Assembly (NCBI GenBank): GCA_937974275.1
Contig: CALJIF010000086.1
Coordinates: 1-12,123 of the forward strand
Source: an uncultured Flavobacteriales bacterium
GTDB taxonomy: Bacteria > Bacteroidota > Bacteroidia > Palsa-965
Length of the DNA: 12,123 nt
Reading direction: 5' to 3'
Shown here: one piece after another, positions 6,937-12,123 of the stretch
Layout: the number at the start of each line of letters is the position of its first letter
Numbering within the stretch: the stretch's first letter is position 1
Notes under the pieces: model-generated
What the model was told of the DNA's origin: nothing
The model's database searches: none
The model's input: only the letters and a program-made list of their open reading frames with translations
Program-made: the position numbers and the translations under genes

Positions 6937-7632
6937 ATGTCAGAAACAGCGCGTATTTTATTAGCAGAAGATGATCCTAACTTAGGTAATCTTTTGAAGG
7001 AGTATTTAGAAGCGAAAGGTTTTGAAATCAATCTTGCCACTAACGGAAAAGAAGGTTTCGATCAATTCAAAAAAGGACAATACGATTTGTGTTTGCTGGA
7101 TGTGATGATGCCTATTAAAGATGGTTACACACTGGCTAAAGAAATTCGCACGTTGAATACGGATATTCCAATCGTATTTCTGACAGCGAAGTCGATGAAG
7201 GAAGATGCGATTGAAGGATTTAATGCCGGTGCTGATGATTATATCACGAAGCCTTTCAGCATGGAAGAAATGTTGTTGCGCTTACGTGCAATACTGCGTC
7301 GTACGAAAGGTCATTCTAATGCGGCAAGCGATCAAACGATTTTTACTATTGGCGATTACGGCTTTGATCACACCCGTCAACTATTGGAATACGGTGGTCA
7401 GTCGCACAAGCTTACTTCAAAAGAAGCGGATTTGTTGCGATTACTTGCGATGCACAAAAATGAAATTTTGGATCGTTCATTAGCGTTGAACTCCATTTGG
7501 GGCGATGACAGTTACTTCAATTCACGAAGCATGGATGTATACATCGCTAAGTTGCGCAAATATTTAAAAGATGATCCTACTGTGGAAATCATGAATATTC
7601 ACGGCAAAGGATTTCGATTGATTGCGAAATAA
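6937..7632 (+). CDS. rprY: OmpR-type response regulator, RprY-like
   Basis: A 231-residue two-domain transcription regulator. The receiver domain (about 5-120) has the acidic pair Asp12/Asp13, phosphoacceptor Asp55 (CLLDVMMP), Thr83 (FLTAKS) and Lys105 (YITKPF). The C-terminal winged helix (about 130-231) has the LTSKEADLLRLLAMHKNEIL recognition region and ends with SRSMDVYIAKLRKYLKDDP and IHGKGFRLI. The run of features (LCLLDVMMP-KDG, SMKEDAIEGFNAGADDYITK, ALNSIW-DDSYFNSRSMDVYIAKLRK) closely recalls RprY of Bacteroides and Porphyromonas. The start at 6937 lies 11 nt after the kinase stop with no promoter between, so it is translated from the kinase mRNA. Targets cannot be read from this window. 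Confidence 0.92.
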   Translation: MSETARILLAEDDPNLGNLLKEYLEAKGFEINLATNGKEGFDQFKKGQYDLCLLDVMMPIKDGYTLAKEIRTLNTDIPIVFLTAKSMKEDAIEGFNAGADDYITKPFSMEEMLLRLRAILRRTKGHSNAASDQTIFTIGDYGFDHTRQLLEYGGQSHKLTSKEADLLRLLAMHKNEILDRSLALNSIWGDDSYFNSRSMDVYIAKLRKYLKDDPTVEIMNIHGKGFRLIAK

Positions 7633-7669
7633 AAAAGAGCGGCGACTTGAATAAGTCGCCGCTCTTTTT
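7632..7669. terminator. Bidirectional terminator between convergent genes
   Basis: GAGCGGCGACTT (7637-7648) pairs perfectly with AAGTCGCCGCTC (7653-7664) around a GAAT tetraloop. An A-run precedes the stem and a T-run follows it, so the hairpin has a U-tract in either direction. It can end the kinase/regulator mRNA on the plus strand and the SprB-repeat gene mRNA on the minus strand, whose stop codon is at 7681. Confidence 0.93.
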
Positions 7670-7680
7670 ATAATCCTGAA

Positions 7681-8772
7681 CTATTCGGTTATAGTGAGTT
7701 TTGTTGTAAGGCTGGTCTGACCATCTGTTACACGCAAAGCATAAATGCCGGCAGTAAGCGGTGCAAGAATTTCAGCACCATCATAGGCTGTTGTGCTGTA
7801 CGCCAATTTACCGGTGTAATCATACAACTCAACTGTCAGCAATCCGGTAAGGCCCGAAATTACACGGAAATTTCCTGTTGTCGGGTTTGGAAAAACATTC
7901 ATGTTGTTCGCTGCTTGCTCCTCAATGCCTGAACATGGATCCACAACTACAGTAAGCGGCACATAGTTTACAGGAGGACAACCTGTGGCGTAAAACCACT
8001 GCCCATTGAATGTTGTTGTTTGCGTAATGTTGCAGGTATATGTTCCATTAGAAACAGCAGGATTGCACATCACGTTATCTGAAGAGTATACCTGGAACAA
8101 TGGGAACACAGGTCCTGCTAAAAGTGGTTGATAATTGATCGTAATTGCGACGCCGGAACAAACCGTATCGTTTGGAGAAACTGTAATTGCCCCACTACCA
8201 ACAGATGCATCACAAATACTAAACGTCGTTGGTAACGGATTTAGACCCGTGCAACCATTAGCTTGCGCAACAAGATCTGTTACTGAAACACCGTAGTCTC
8301 CGGGCGTAAGTCCTGCTATGGTATCAAATAATGTGTTCACAGTATCCACCTGAATTACGGTTTGTGCCGGCATGATGTACCAGGTAACAATATATGGTGG
8401 CGTTCCGCCTGCAATGTTGGCTTGCGCACCGTAATTCACCGGTGGCTGAATAGGTGTTGTAGTTACATTGGTAATCGTCGGCGTTGAAATTGTACCGATA
8501 GAATCCGTGTACGTAAAAGTGTTGAAGCTGGCATCAAGAATAGTGATCGTGTACGTTCCGGCACACACATTGGTAAAAATTCCGGTAGTATTCGTTTGCG
8601 CACTGGGCGTCATCACGAAGTTGTACGGCGGAGTACCGCCGGTTACGGCAACTTCCACATAACCATTGCAAGGAAACTGACAGCTGGCAGAATCATTAAC
8701 TACCGTTACGGAAATTTGTGCGCTAGCCAAAAACGGCAATGCGCAAAGAAAAGTAGTGTATAAATGTTTCAT
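7681..8772 (-). CDS. T9SS-secreted SprB-repeat surface protein
   Basis: A 363-residue exported protein. The signal peptide is residues 1-18 (MKHLYTTFLCALPFLASA, cut before QIS). Two SprB-type repeats follow: about 25-90 (CNGYVEVAVTGGTPPYNF, then VCAGTYTITILDA) and about 104-168 (ANIAGGTPPYIVTWY, then LTPGDYGVSVTD). A Cys-containing Ig-like region lies at about 185-278 (DTVCSGVAI and CNITQTTTFNGQWFYATGC). A type A T9SS sorting domain covers about 291-363 (NVFPNPTTGNFRV, VELYDYTGKL, LTAGIYALRV, end KLTITE). SprB repeats are known from the SprB gliding adhesin and many surface proteins of this phylum. This small protein is probably a surface adhesin or structural protein, with no enzyme motif seen. 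It lies 30 nt downstream of the DUF3078 gene and has no -7 box of its own, so it is probably read from that mRNA. A perfect hairpin ends exactly at its ATG. Confidence 0.85.
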   Translation of the reverse strand: MKHLYTTFLCALPFLASAQISVTVVNDSASCQFPCNGYVEVAVTGGTPPYNFVMTPSAQTNTTGIFTNVCAGTYTITILDASFNTFTYTDSIGTISTPTITNVTTTPIQPPVNYGAQANIAGGTPPYIVTWYIMPAQTVIQVDTVNTLFDTIAGLTPGDYGVSVTDLVAQANGCTGLNPLPTTFSICDASVGSGAITVSPNDTVCSGVAITINYQPLLAGPVFPLFQVYSSDNVMCNPAVSNGTYTCNITQTTTFNGQWFYATGCPPVNYVPLTVVVDPCSGIEEQAANNMNVFPNPTTGNFRVISGLTGLLTVELYDYTGKLAYSTTAYDGAEILAPLTAGIYALRVTDGQTSLTTKLTITE

Positions 8773-8795
8773 CGGGGAAAAGATTAGTTTCCCCG
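8773..8795 (-). promoter_or_regulatory. Intercistronic hairpin touching the start codon
   Basis: A perfect 8-bp inverted repeat (CGGGGAAA at 8773-8780, TTTCCCCG at 8788-8795, 7-nt loop) fills most of the 30-nt gap between the DUF3078 and SprB-repeat genes. In the mRNA its last paired base is directly before the AUG. No U-run follows in the minus direction, so it is not a standard intrinsic terminator. It could act in mRNA processing, 3'-end protection or control of translation. Confidence 0.6.
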
Positions 8796-8802
8796 AATTT
8801 AC

Positions 8803-9744
8803 TTAGAATTTCGCAGAGAAGCCTACACCCAGCACCTGACGAAACTGCAAGCGCGGACCGGAACCGTCAATAACTCCATCGTTATTGTTATCTACCGCAA
8901 TGTTGATGTCATTATCGTAAATCGCCTGCATGTTAAAACTTGCAGAGATGTACTTGTTCACTTTCATGGTAACCAAAGCTTCAGCATTCACGTCAATATT
9001 TTGAGGACGATCCATGTAGTTACTGAACAACTCCAACTTGGTAGCGAGATTAACGTTTTTCATGATATCGCTGCGGTATTGAAAGCGCACATAACCACCA
9101 AATTCGTGACGCATATTTTCTCCCGGCGTTAACACATTACCTGCTCCATCCAGCACCGCTTTCTTTACACCGAAAGCTCCCGCATTTGCTAAAGTCTGGT
9201 TAAACACGAACGTACTTCTACCCGTGATCGGAGAGAAGAAGGCTGTAAACTTATCATTAGGCTTATAATCCAAACCAATTGCCATCAAGGCATAACCCGG
9301 TGCGAGAAAATCTGAGATCAACGTTTTGTTCGTATCATTCACATAATTATAACCTGGTGCGAATTGCGATTTAAAATTGAATAATGCCGAATAATACCAC
9401 ACCTTCTTGAACGCGTAGCGTCCGTACTTGGAAGTAAAATCAACTTTGTCGTCTGCTTTACGCGGTGATGTACCATTCTGCTTCACCATACCATAAGCCA
9501 TGTCCAGCGTATTATCCCACGTTGTAAATCCCTTTTTATAATTTACAAATGCGTTAAAAATCGTTTGACCTGAAATAGAATTTACGCCACCTGCAGCCCA
9601 ATTGGTGAAACTGGCTTGTGTGAAATTAACCGCGAAAACACCACCGCGCTTCCAGTATGTAGTATCCTTACGTGTGCTGTCTGCAGTAAATGCGAACAAG
9701 CCCATAGGAATAAGAAACAGCGTTAAGACAATAAGTTTTTTCAT
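8803..9744 (-). CDS. DUF3078 outer-membrane beta-barrel protein
   Basis: A 313-residue exported protein with a signal peptide at about residues 1-18 (MKKLIVLTLFLIPMGLFA). The DUF3078 pattern of Bacteroidota is seen: YWKRGGVFAVNFTQASFTNW, AAGGVNSISG, then a YKKGFTTWDNTLDMAYGMVK strand, a KADDKVDFTSKYGR strand, and FNFKSQFAPGYNY. Alternating aromatic/polar strands run to the end, which is GVGFSAKF with a terminal Phe, the usual signal for outer-membrane barrel assembly. The molecular role of the family is unknown; porin-like or structural roles are possible. A loop-like NNNDGVIDG segment at about residues 285-295 resembles a calcium-binding Asp loop. It lies downstream of mscL on the same strand but has its own -7 box, 4 nt before the ATG, and probably shares its mRNA with the SprB-repeat gene. 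Confidence 0.85.
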   Translation of the reverse strand: MKKLIVLTLFLIPMGLFAFTADSTRKDTTYWKRGGVFAVNFTQASFTNWAAGGVNSISGQTIFNAFVNYKKGFTTWDNTLDMAYGMVKQNGTSPRKADDKVDFTSKYGRYAFKKVWYYSALFNFKSQFAPGYNYVNDTNKTLISDFLAPGYALMAIGLDYKPNDKFTAFFSPITGRSTFVFNQTLANAGAFGVKKAVLDGAGNVLTPGENMRHEFGGYVRFQYRSDIMKNVNLATKLELFSNYMDRPQNIDVNAEALVTMKVNKYISASFNMQAIYDNDINIAVDNNNDGVIDGSGPRLQFRQVLGVGFSAKF

Positions 9745-9748
9745 ACGA

Positions 9749-9756
9749 CAAAAATA
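9749..9756 (-). promoter_or_regulatory. -7 promoter box abutting the DUF3078 start codon
   Basis: On the minus strand the sequence is TATTTTTG, then TCGT, then ATG. This is an exact TAnnTTTG with a 4-nt spacer, placing the transcript start at or next to the start codon. The signal peptide begins at this Met (MKKLIVLTL), so the start is secure. No clear -33 TTG is seen at the usual distance. Confidence 0.55.
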
Positions 9757-9789
9757 GACCCCATGATTACGGGTCGCATTAACACAATA

Positions 9790-10176
9790 TTATTTCTGTG
9801 ATTTCAGTAAGTCACGGATTTCAGTCAATAACACTTCCTCATTGGACGGAGCCGGTGGTGCAGCAGGCGCTTCTTCCTCTTTCTTCTTCGCTGCGTTCAT
9901 GCCTTTGATGATCATGAACAAAACGAAAGCGATCAACACAAAGTTGATCAGTGCTGCAAGAAAATTACCATACTTCACCGACCCGAATAACATCAAATCT
10001 TCCAGACGAGTTAAGTTGGCTGCTTCCAACGCGGGCTTCAGCAACAACGGTGTAATCACATCATCGATTAAAGAACTAACGATTTTGCCGAACGCACCAC
10101 CGATGATAACACCGATTGCTAGATCAACAACATTACCACGCATGGCAAACTTTTTAAATTCGGAGAAGAAGCCCAT
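9790..10176 (-). CDS. mscL: Large-conductance mechanosensitive channel MscL
   Basis: A 128-residue inner-membrane channel subunit of normal family length. It opens under membrane tension and releases solutes during hypo-osmotic shock, forming a homopentamer in related species. The N-terminal amphipathic helix and pore-lining TM1 are clear: FFSEFKKFAMRGNVVDLAIG, then VIIGGAFGKIVSSLIDDVITP (about 3-43). The periplasmic loop is at about 45-68, TM2 at about 70-92 (NFLAALINFVLIAFVLFMII), and a charged Lys/Glu plus Ala/Pro linker leads to the cytoplasmic helix EEVLLTEIRDLLKSQK. It is monocistronic or first in the left-going set, with a good promoter 35 nt upstream. No strong terminator separates it from the DUF3078 gene; a 5-bp stem at 9757-9775 is the only hairpin. 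Confidence 0.97.
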   Translation of the reverse strand: MGFFSEFKKFAMRGNVVDLAIGVIIGGAFGKIVSSLIDDVITPLLLKPALEAANLTRLEDLMLFGSVKYGNFLAALINFVLIAFVLFMIIKGMNAAKKKEEEAPAAPPAPSNEEVLLTEIRDLLKSQK

Positions 10177-10211
10177 AGGATTAGATATTAGGTTTGTTAC
10201 TACTTAAGTTG

Positions 10212-10239
10212 CAAAAGTAAAGATTTCAATGGATACCAA
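10212..10239 (-). promoter_or_regulatory. mscL promoter (-33 and -7)
   Basis: On the minus strand, TTG (10239-10237) is followed after exactly 17 nt by TACTTTTG (10219-10212), an exact TAnnTTTG. The spacing fits the Bacteroidota pattern TTG-N17-23-TAnnTTTG. The leader to the ATG at 10176 would be about 30 nt. It is the most complete promoter in the window. Confidence 0.65.
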
Positions 10240-10267
10240 TAATAAATATGCGATTCCCGCTTGTCGT

Positions 10268-10286
10268 TAATGCAAAAACTGCATTA
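10268..10286 (-). repeat. Inverted repeat over the SDR stop codon
   Basis: TAATGCA (10268-10274) and TGCATTA (10280-10286) form a 7-bp stem with a 5-nt loop overlapping the stop codon of the dehydrogenase-like gene. It is A/T-rich and has no U-run after it, so it is at best a weak 3'-end structure. Confidence 0.35.
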
Positions 10287-11066
10287 CAAGCATCCCGTTC
10301 TTCCACCATCGACAGGAACATTAACTCCGTTAATATATGCAGCGGCAGGCGTAGCTAAAAATGCAATAGCGGCAGCAATCTCTTCGGGTTGACCGAAACG
10401 CCCCGCAGGAATTTCATGCAACATCTCCGCTTCCGCAGCCTCGCGCGTTACTCCGGTTTTTTGAGTTTTGTTATTGATGATGGCATCGAGTCGAACGGTA
10501 GCAGTTGCACCCGGCAATACATTATTCACCGTAATTCCAAAAGACGCAACTTCCGCAGAAAGTGTTTTTGCCCAATTAGCAACTGCGGCACGTATCGTGT
10601 TTGAAACACCCAACCCGCGTAACGGTTGTTTTACAGAGGTTGAAATCACATTAATAATACGCCCGTATCCTGCTGCTTTCATGCCGGGTATGACTGCCTG
10701 AGCCAATGTATGATTGCACAACAAATGATTATGAAATGCTTGAGTAAACTCTTCAATGCGAGCTTGCGATATCGGGCCTGCAGGCGGACCTCCCGTATTA
10801 TTAACCAGCACGTGAATAATACTTCCGTTTTGCAGAAAACTATTCACCGCGTGTGCAACGGAATTGTAATCGGAAAAATCTGCAACTAAATACGTATGTT
10901 CAGCAGTGCCGGGCAATTCAGCTAATGCTGATTGTAAAGCCATTTCATTTCTGGCCATAAGTACGACACGTGCGCCAAGCGATGCAAGTTCAATTGCCGC
11001 TGCCTTTCCTATACCTTGTGAACTGCCGCAAACGAGCGCAGTTTTACCTTCCATATTAATGTTCAT
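10284..11066 (-). CDS. SDR-fold protein lacking the catalytic Tyr and Lys
   Basis: A 260-residue short-chain dehydrogenase/reductase-like protein. The nucleotide-binding motif is changed at its first residue (CGSSQGIG at 13-20 in place of TGxxxGIG), Asp63 lies in the adenine-contact position, and NNTGG (89-93) replaces NNAG. Active-site Ser142 is present (INVIST). The residue 13 places later, normally Tyr, is Ser155, and the residue normally Lys is Arg159 (VSNTIRAAV). The tetrad Asn aligns with His114. The C-terminal part (ITVNNVLPGATAT, then YINGVNVPVDGG) is standard. The reading frame is intact, and this recalls an SDR subgroup described as lacking the full tetrad, so it is a family trait rather than decay. 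It diverges from the 3-hydroxyanthranilate dioxygenase gene across 79 nt, which hints at a part in kynurenine breakdown, but the substrate is unknown. M1 is preferred over M5 because a -7 box lies 4 nt before M1. Confidence 0.85.
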   Translation of the reverse strand: MNINMEGKTALVCGSSQGIGKAAAIELASLGARVVLMARNEMALQSALAELPGTAEHTYLVADFSDYNSVAHAVNSFLQNGSIIHVLVNNTGGPPAGPISQARIEEFTQAFHNHLLCNHTLAQAVIPGMKAAGYGRIINVISTSVKQPLRGLGVSNTIRAAVANWAKTLSAEVASFGITVNNVLPGATATVRLDAIINNKTQKTGVTREAAEAEMLHEIPAGRFGQPEEIAAAIAFLATPAAAYINGVNVPVDGGRTGCL

Positions 11067-11070
11067 GCCT

Positions 11071-11078
11071 CAAAGATA
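11071..11078 (-). promoter_or_regulatory. -7 promoter box abutting the SDR start codon
   Basis: On the minus strand the sequence is TATCTTTG, then AGGC, then ATG: an exact TAnnTTTG with a 4-nt spacer, the same geometry as for the kinase and DUF3078 genes. TTG stands 15 nt further upstream (AGTTGC), slightly closer than the usual -33 spacing. Confidence 0.55.
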
Positions 11079-11093
11079 GGATCATTTTACAAG

Positions 11094-11101
11094 CAACTTT
11101 G
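11094..11101 (+). promoter_or_regulatory. Possible -7 box of the kynurenine-pathway operon
   Basis: CAACTTTG matches TAnnTTTG at seven of eight positions, with a leader of about 40 nt to the ATG at 11146. TACTTTCG at 11114-11121 is an equal alternative. The divergent spacer is only 79 nt, so the two opposite promoters nearly overlap and may be regulated together. Confidence 0.3.
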
Positions 11102-11127
11102 CTCGCATTTAGCTACTTTCGTAATGT

Positions 11128-11141
11128 ATTCTAAATAGAAT
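11128..11141 (+). promoter_or_regulatory. Palindrome just before the dioxygenase start codon
   Basis: ATTCTA-AA-TAGAAT is a perfect 6-bp dyad with a 2-nt centre, ending 4 nt before the ATG at 11146. It could be half of an operator for a transcription factor, or chance in an A/T-rich leader. As an RNA hairpin its loop would be too tight to form fully. Confidence 0.3.
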
Positions 11142-11145
11142 TTAT

Positions 11146-11670
11146 ATGGCCCTTACTCGCCCTTTCAATTTTAAAAAATGGATCGATGAAAATCGACACC
11201 TGCTGAAACCACCCGTATCGAACAAAGTAGTGTATAAAGACGCTGAGTTCATCATTATGGTAGTTGGCGGTCCTAACTCCCGTAAAGATTATCACTACAA
11301 CGAAAGCGAAGAATTTTTCTATCAGTTGGAAGGAGATATCGTTGTGGGTATTCAGGAAGACGGGAAAGCCGTAAAAGTGCCGATTAAAGAAGGCGAAATT
11401 TTCTTGTTGCCGCCCGGAGTTCCGCACAGTCCGGGTCGTCCTGCTAACACGATCGGTTTGGTTATCGAACGTCGTCGTCGGGAAGGTGAAAAAGATGGAC
11501 TGTTATGGTTCTGCGAAAAATGCAATCACAAATTGTTTGAAGAGTATTTTGTGTTAACGGATATTCAAAATCAGTTTCAGGCTGTATTCGAAAAGTTTTA
11601 CGGCAGTGAAGATCTGCGTACATGCAAAAGTTGCGGGCACATCATGGAACCGCCTCCGGTTATTAAATAA
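11146..11670 (+). CDS. nbaC: 3-Hydroxyanthranilate 3,4-dioxygenase
   Basis: A 174-residue cytoplasmic cupin dioxygenase. It opens the ring of 3-hydroxyanthranilate to give 2-amino-3-carboxymuconate semialdehyde (ACMS) in the kynurenine pathway. The catalytic Fe(II) ligands are visible as His50, Glu56 (YHYNESEEFFYQLEGD) and His94 (PPGVPHSPGRP). Substrate-contact residues correspond to Arg46, Arg98 and Glu108. The bacterial-type second iron site (rubredoxin-like) is complete: Cys123/Cys126 (FCEKC) and Cys160/Cys163 (CKSC). Length is typical of the bacterial single-cupin form. The next gene, ACMS decarboxylase, starts 17 nt downstream and uses this enzyme's product, so the two are an operon. Confidence 0.97.
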   Translation: MALTRPFNFKKWIDENRHLLKPPVSNKVVYKDAEFIIMVVGGPNSRKDYHYNESEEFFYQLEGDIVVGIQEDGKAVKVPIKEGEIFLLPPGVPHSPGRPANTIGLVIERRRREGEKDGLLWFCEKCNHKLFEEYFVLTDIQNQFQAVFEKFYGSEDLRTCKSCGHIMEPPPVIK

Positions 11671-11687
11671 TTATCAAAAACATTGGC

Positions 11688-12123
11688 GTGAAACAGCTCT
11701 TCACGATTGACATTCATACGCACATTCTTCCCGAAAACATTCCGAACTGGAAAGAAAAATTCGGATACGGCGGTTTTATTCACTTGGATCATCATAAGCC
11801 GTGTTGTGCACGTATGATGCGCGATGACGGTAAATTTTTTCGTGAAATCGAAAACAATTGCTGGAGCGCAGAACAACGAACAACTGAGTGTGATGAACAA
11901 CATGTTAATGTTCAGGTATTATCTACAGTACCGGTCATGTTCAGCTATTGGGCAAAACCACAGGACTGCCTGGAGATTTCGATTTTTTTAAACGACCACA
12001 TTGCAGACATTATAAAACGATTTCCAAAACGTTTTGTTGGCCTGGGAACGATTCCTATGCAGGATGCAAAACTGGCTGTTCAGGAATTAAAACGATGCAA
12101 AGAAATTGGTTTGAAGGGGATAC
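11688..12123 (+). CDS. nbaD: 2-Amino-3-carboxymuconate-6-semialdehyde decarboxylase (ACMSD), 5' part
   Basis: The first 145 codons are present; the gene runs off the right edge. It should decarboxylate ACMS to 2-aminomuconate semialdehyde, stopping spontaneous closure to quinolinate. It belongs to the amidohydrolase superfamily. Zinc ligands His10 and His12 (IDIHTHILPE) are present. Further ACMSD blocks are FGYGGFIHLDHH, KFFREIENNCW, VQVLSTVPVMFSYWAKP, FLNDHIA and RFVGLGTIPMQ, which closely recall the human enzyme. The remaining zinc-site and catalytic residues lie beyond the window. The start must be GTG at 11688 (GTG AAA CAG): the frame has an upstream stop at 11664-11666 and no ATG between. 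The nba name comes from the equivalent gene of the Pseudomonas nitrobenzoate pathway. Confidence 0.95.
   Translation, partial: MKQLFTIDIHTHILPENIPNWKEKFGYGGFIHLDHHKPCCARMMRDDGKFFREIENNCWSAEQRTTECDEQHVNVQVLSTVPVMFSYWAKPQDCLEISIFLNDHIADIIKRFPKRFVGLGTIPMQDAKLAVQELKRCKEIGLKGI

Noticed and set aside
9757..9775. Possible terminator between mscL and the DUF3078 gene
   Set aside because: Only a 5-bp stem (GACCC/GGGTC) with a 9-nt loop and no U-run; too weak to call.
9842..10207. 121-codon open frame on the plus strand
   Set aside because: Antisense to mscL, which is certain; the protein is an antisense reading of MscL.
10284..11066. SDR gene as a decaying pseudogene because catalytic residues are missing
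   Set aside because: The frame is intact at full family length, flanking motifs are well kept, and a subgroup with the same losses is known.
11598..11903. 101-codon open frame on the minus strand across the dioxygenase/ACMSD junction
   Set aside because: It is antisense to two certain genes; the plus-strand ACMSD frame here is strongly conserved and begins with GTG.

Overview
The window comes from a member of the Bacteroidota, probably a free-living member of the Flavobacteriia, Sphingobacteriia or Chitinophagia. Four things point there. Two secreted proteins end in type IX secretion (T9SS) type A sorting domains. There are DUF3078, GldM-like and RprX/RprY-like families. Start codons lack Shine-Dalgarno sequences and sit behind A/T-rich leaders. 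Promoter-like TAnnTTTG boxes precede most transcription units. No RNA gene, CRISPR array, insertion sequence or prophage was seen, and no gene-free stretch exceeds 300 bases.

Layout, left to right. (1) 86-1264 (+): glutaryl-CoA dehydrogenase, with its own promoter and a strong terminator. (2) 1449-2357 (+): a secreted T9SS cargo protein with a jelly-roll-like N-terminal part, then a terminator. (3) 2519-5384 (+): a tight three-gene operon of an ECF sigma factor, a single-pass membrane protein in the anti-sigma position without a recognisable anti-sigma domain, and a periplasmic protein resembling only the last two domains of the T9SS/gliding motor protein GldM. (4) 5447-7632 (+): a two-component pair resembling RprX/RprY, possibly read from a leaderless mRNA, ending in a bidirectional terminator. 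(5) 7681-10176 (-): from right to left, mscL, a DUF3078 outer-membrane beta-barrel and a T9SS-secreted SprB-repeat protein. (6) 10284-11066 (-): a short-chain dehydrogenase-like protein without the catalytic Tyr and Lys. (7) 11146 to the right edge (+): 3-hydroxyanthranilate 3,4-dioxygenase and the start of ACMS decarboxylase (GTG start, cut by the window).

How they fit together. The right end is part of a kynurenine (tryptophan) degradation cluster. Having ACMSD directly after the dioxygenase points to catabolism rather than diversion to quinolinate and NAD. Glutaryl-CoA dehydrogenase acts in the lower part of the lysine/tryptophan route but is a separate unit 10 kb away. The middle is an envelope-sensing and surface-protein region. 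The most novel-looking part is the operon at 2519-5384: an ECF sigma factor with an unconventional membrane partner and a stand-alone GldM D3-D4-like protein, followed directly by an RprXY-like pair whose sensor carries a His/Met-rich patch. A second notable pattern is TAnnTTTG exactly 4 nt before the ATG of three separate genes, which suggests leaderless transcripts. All functional links inside the middle block are inferences from gene order.
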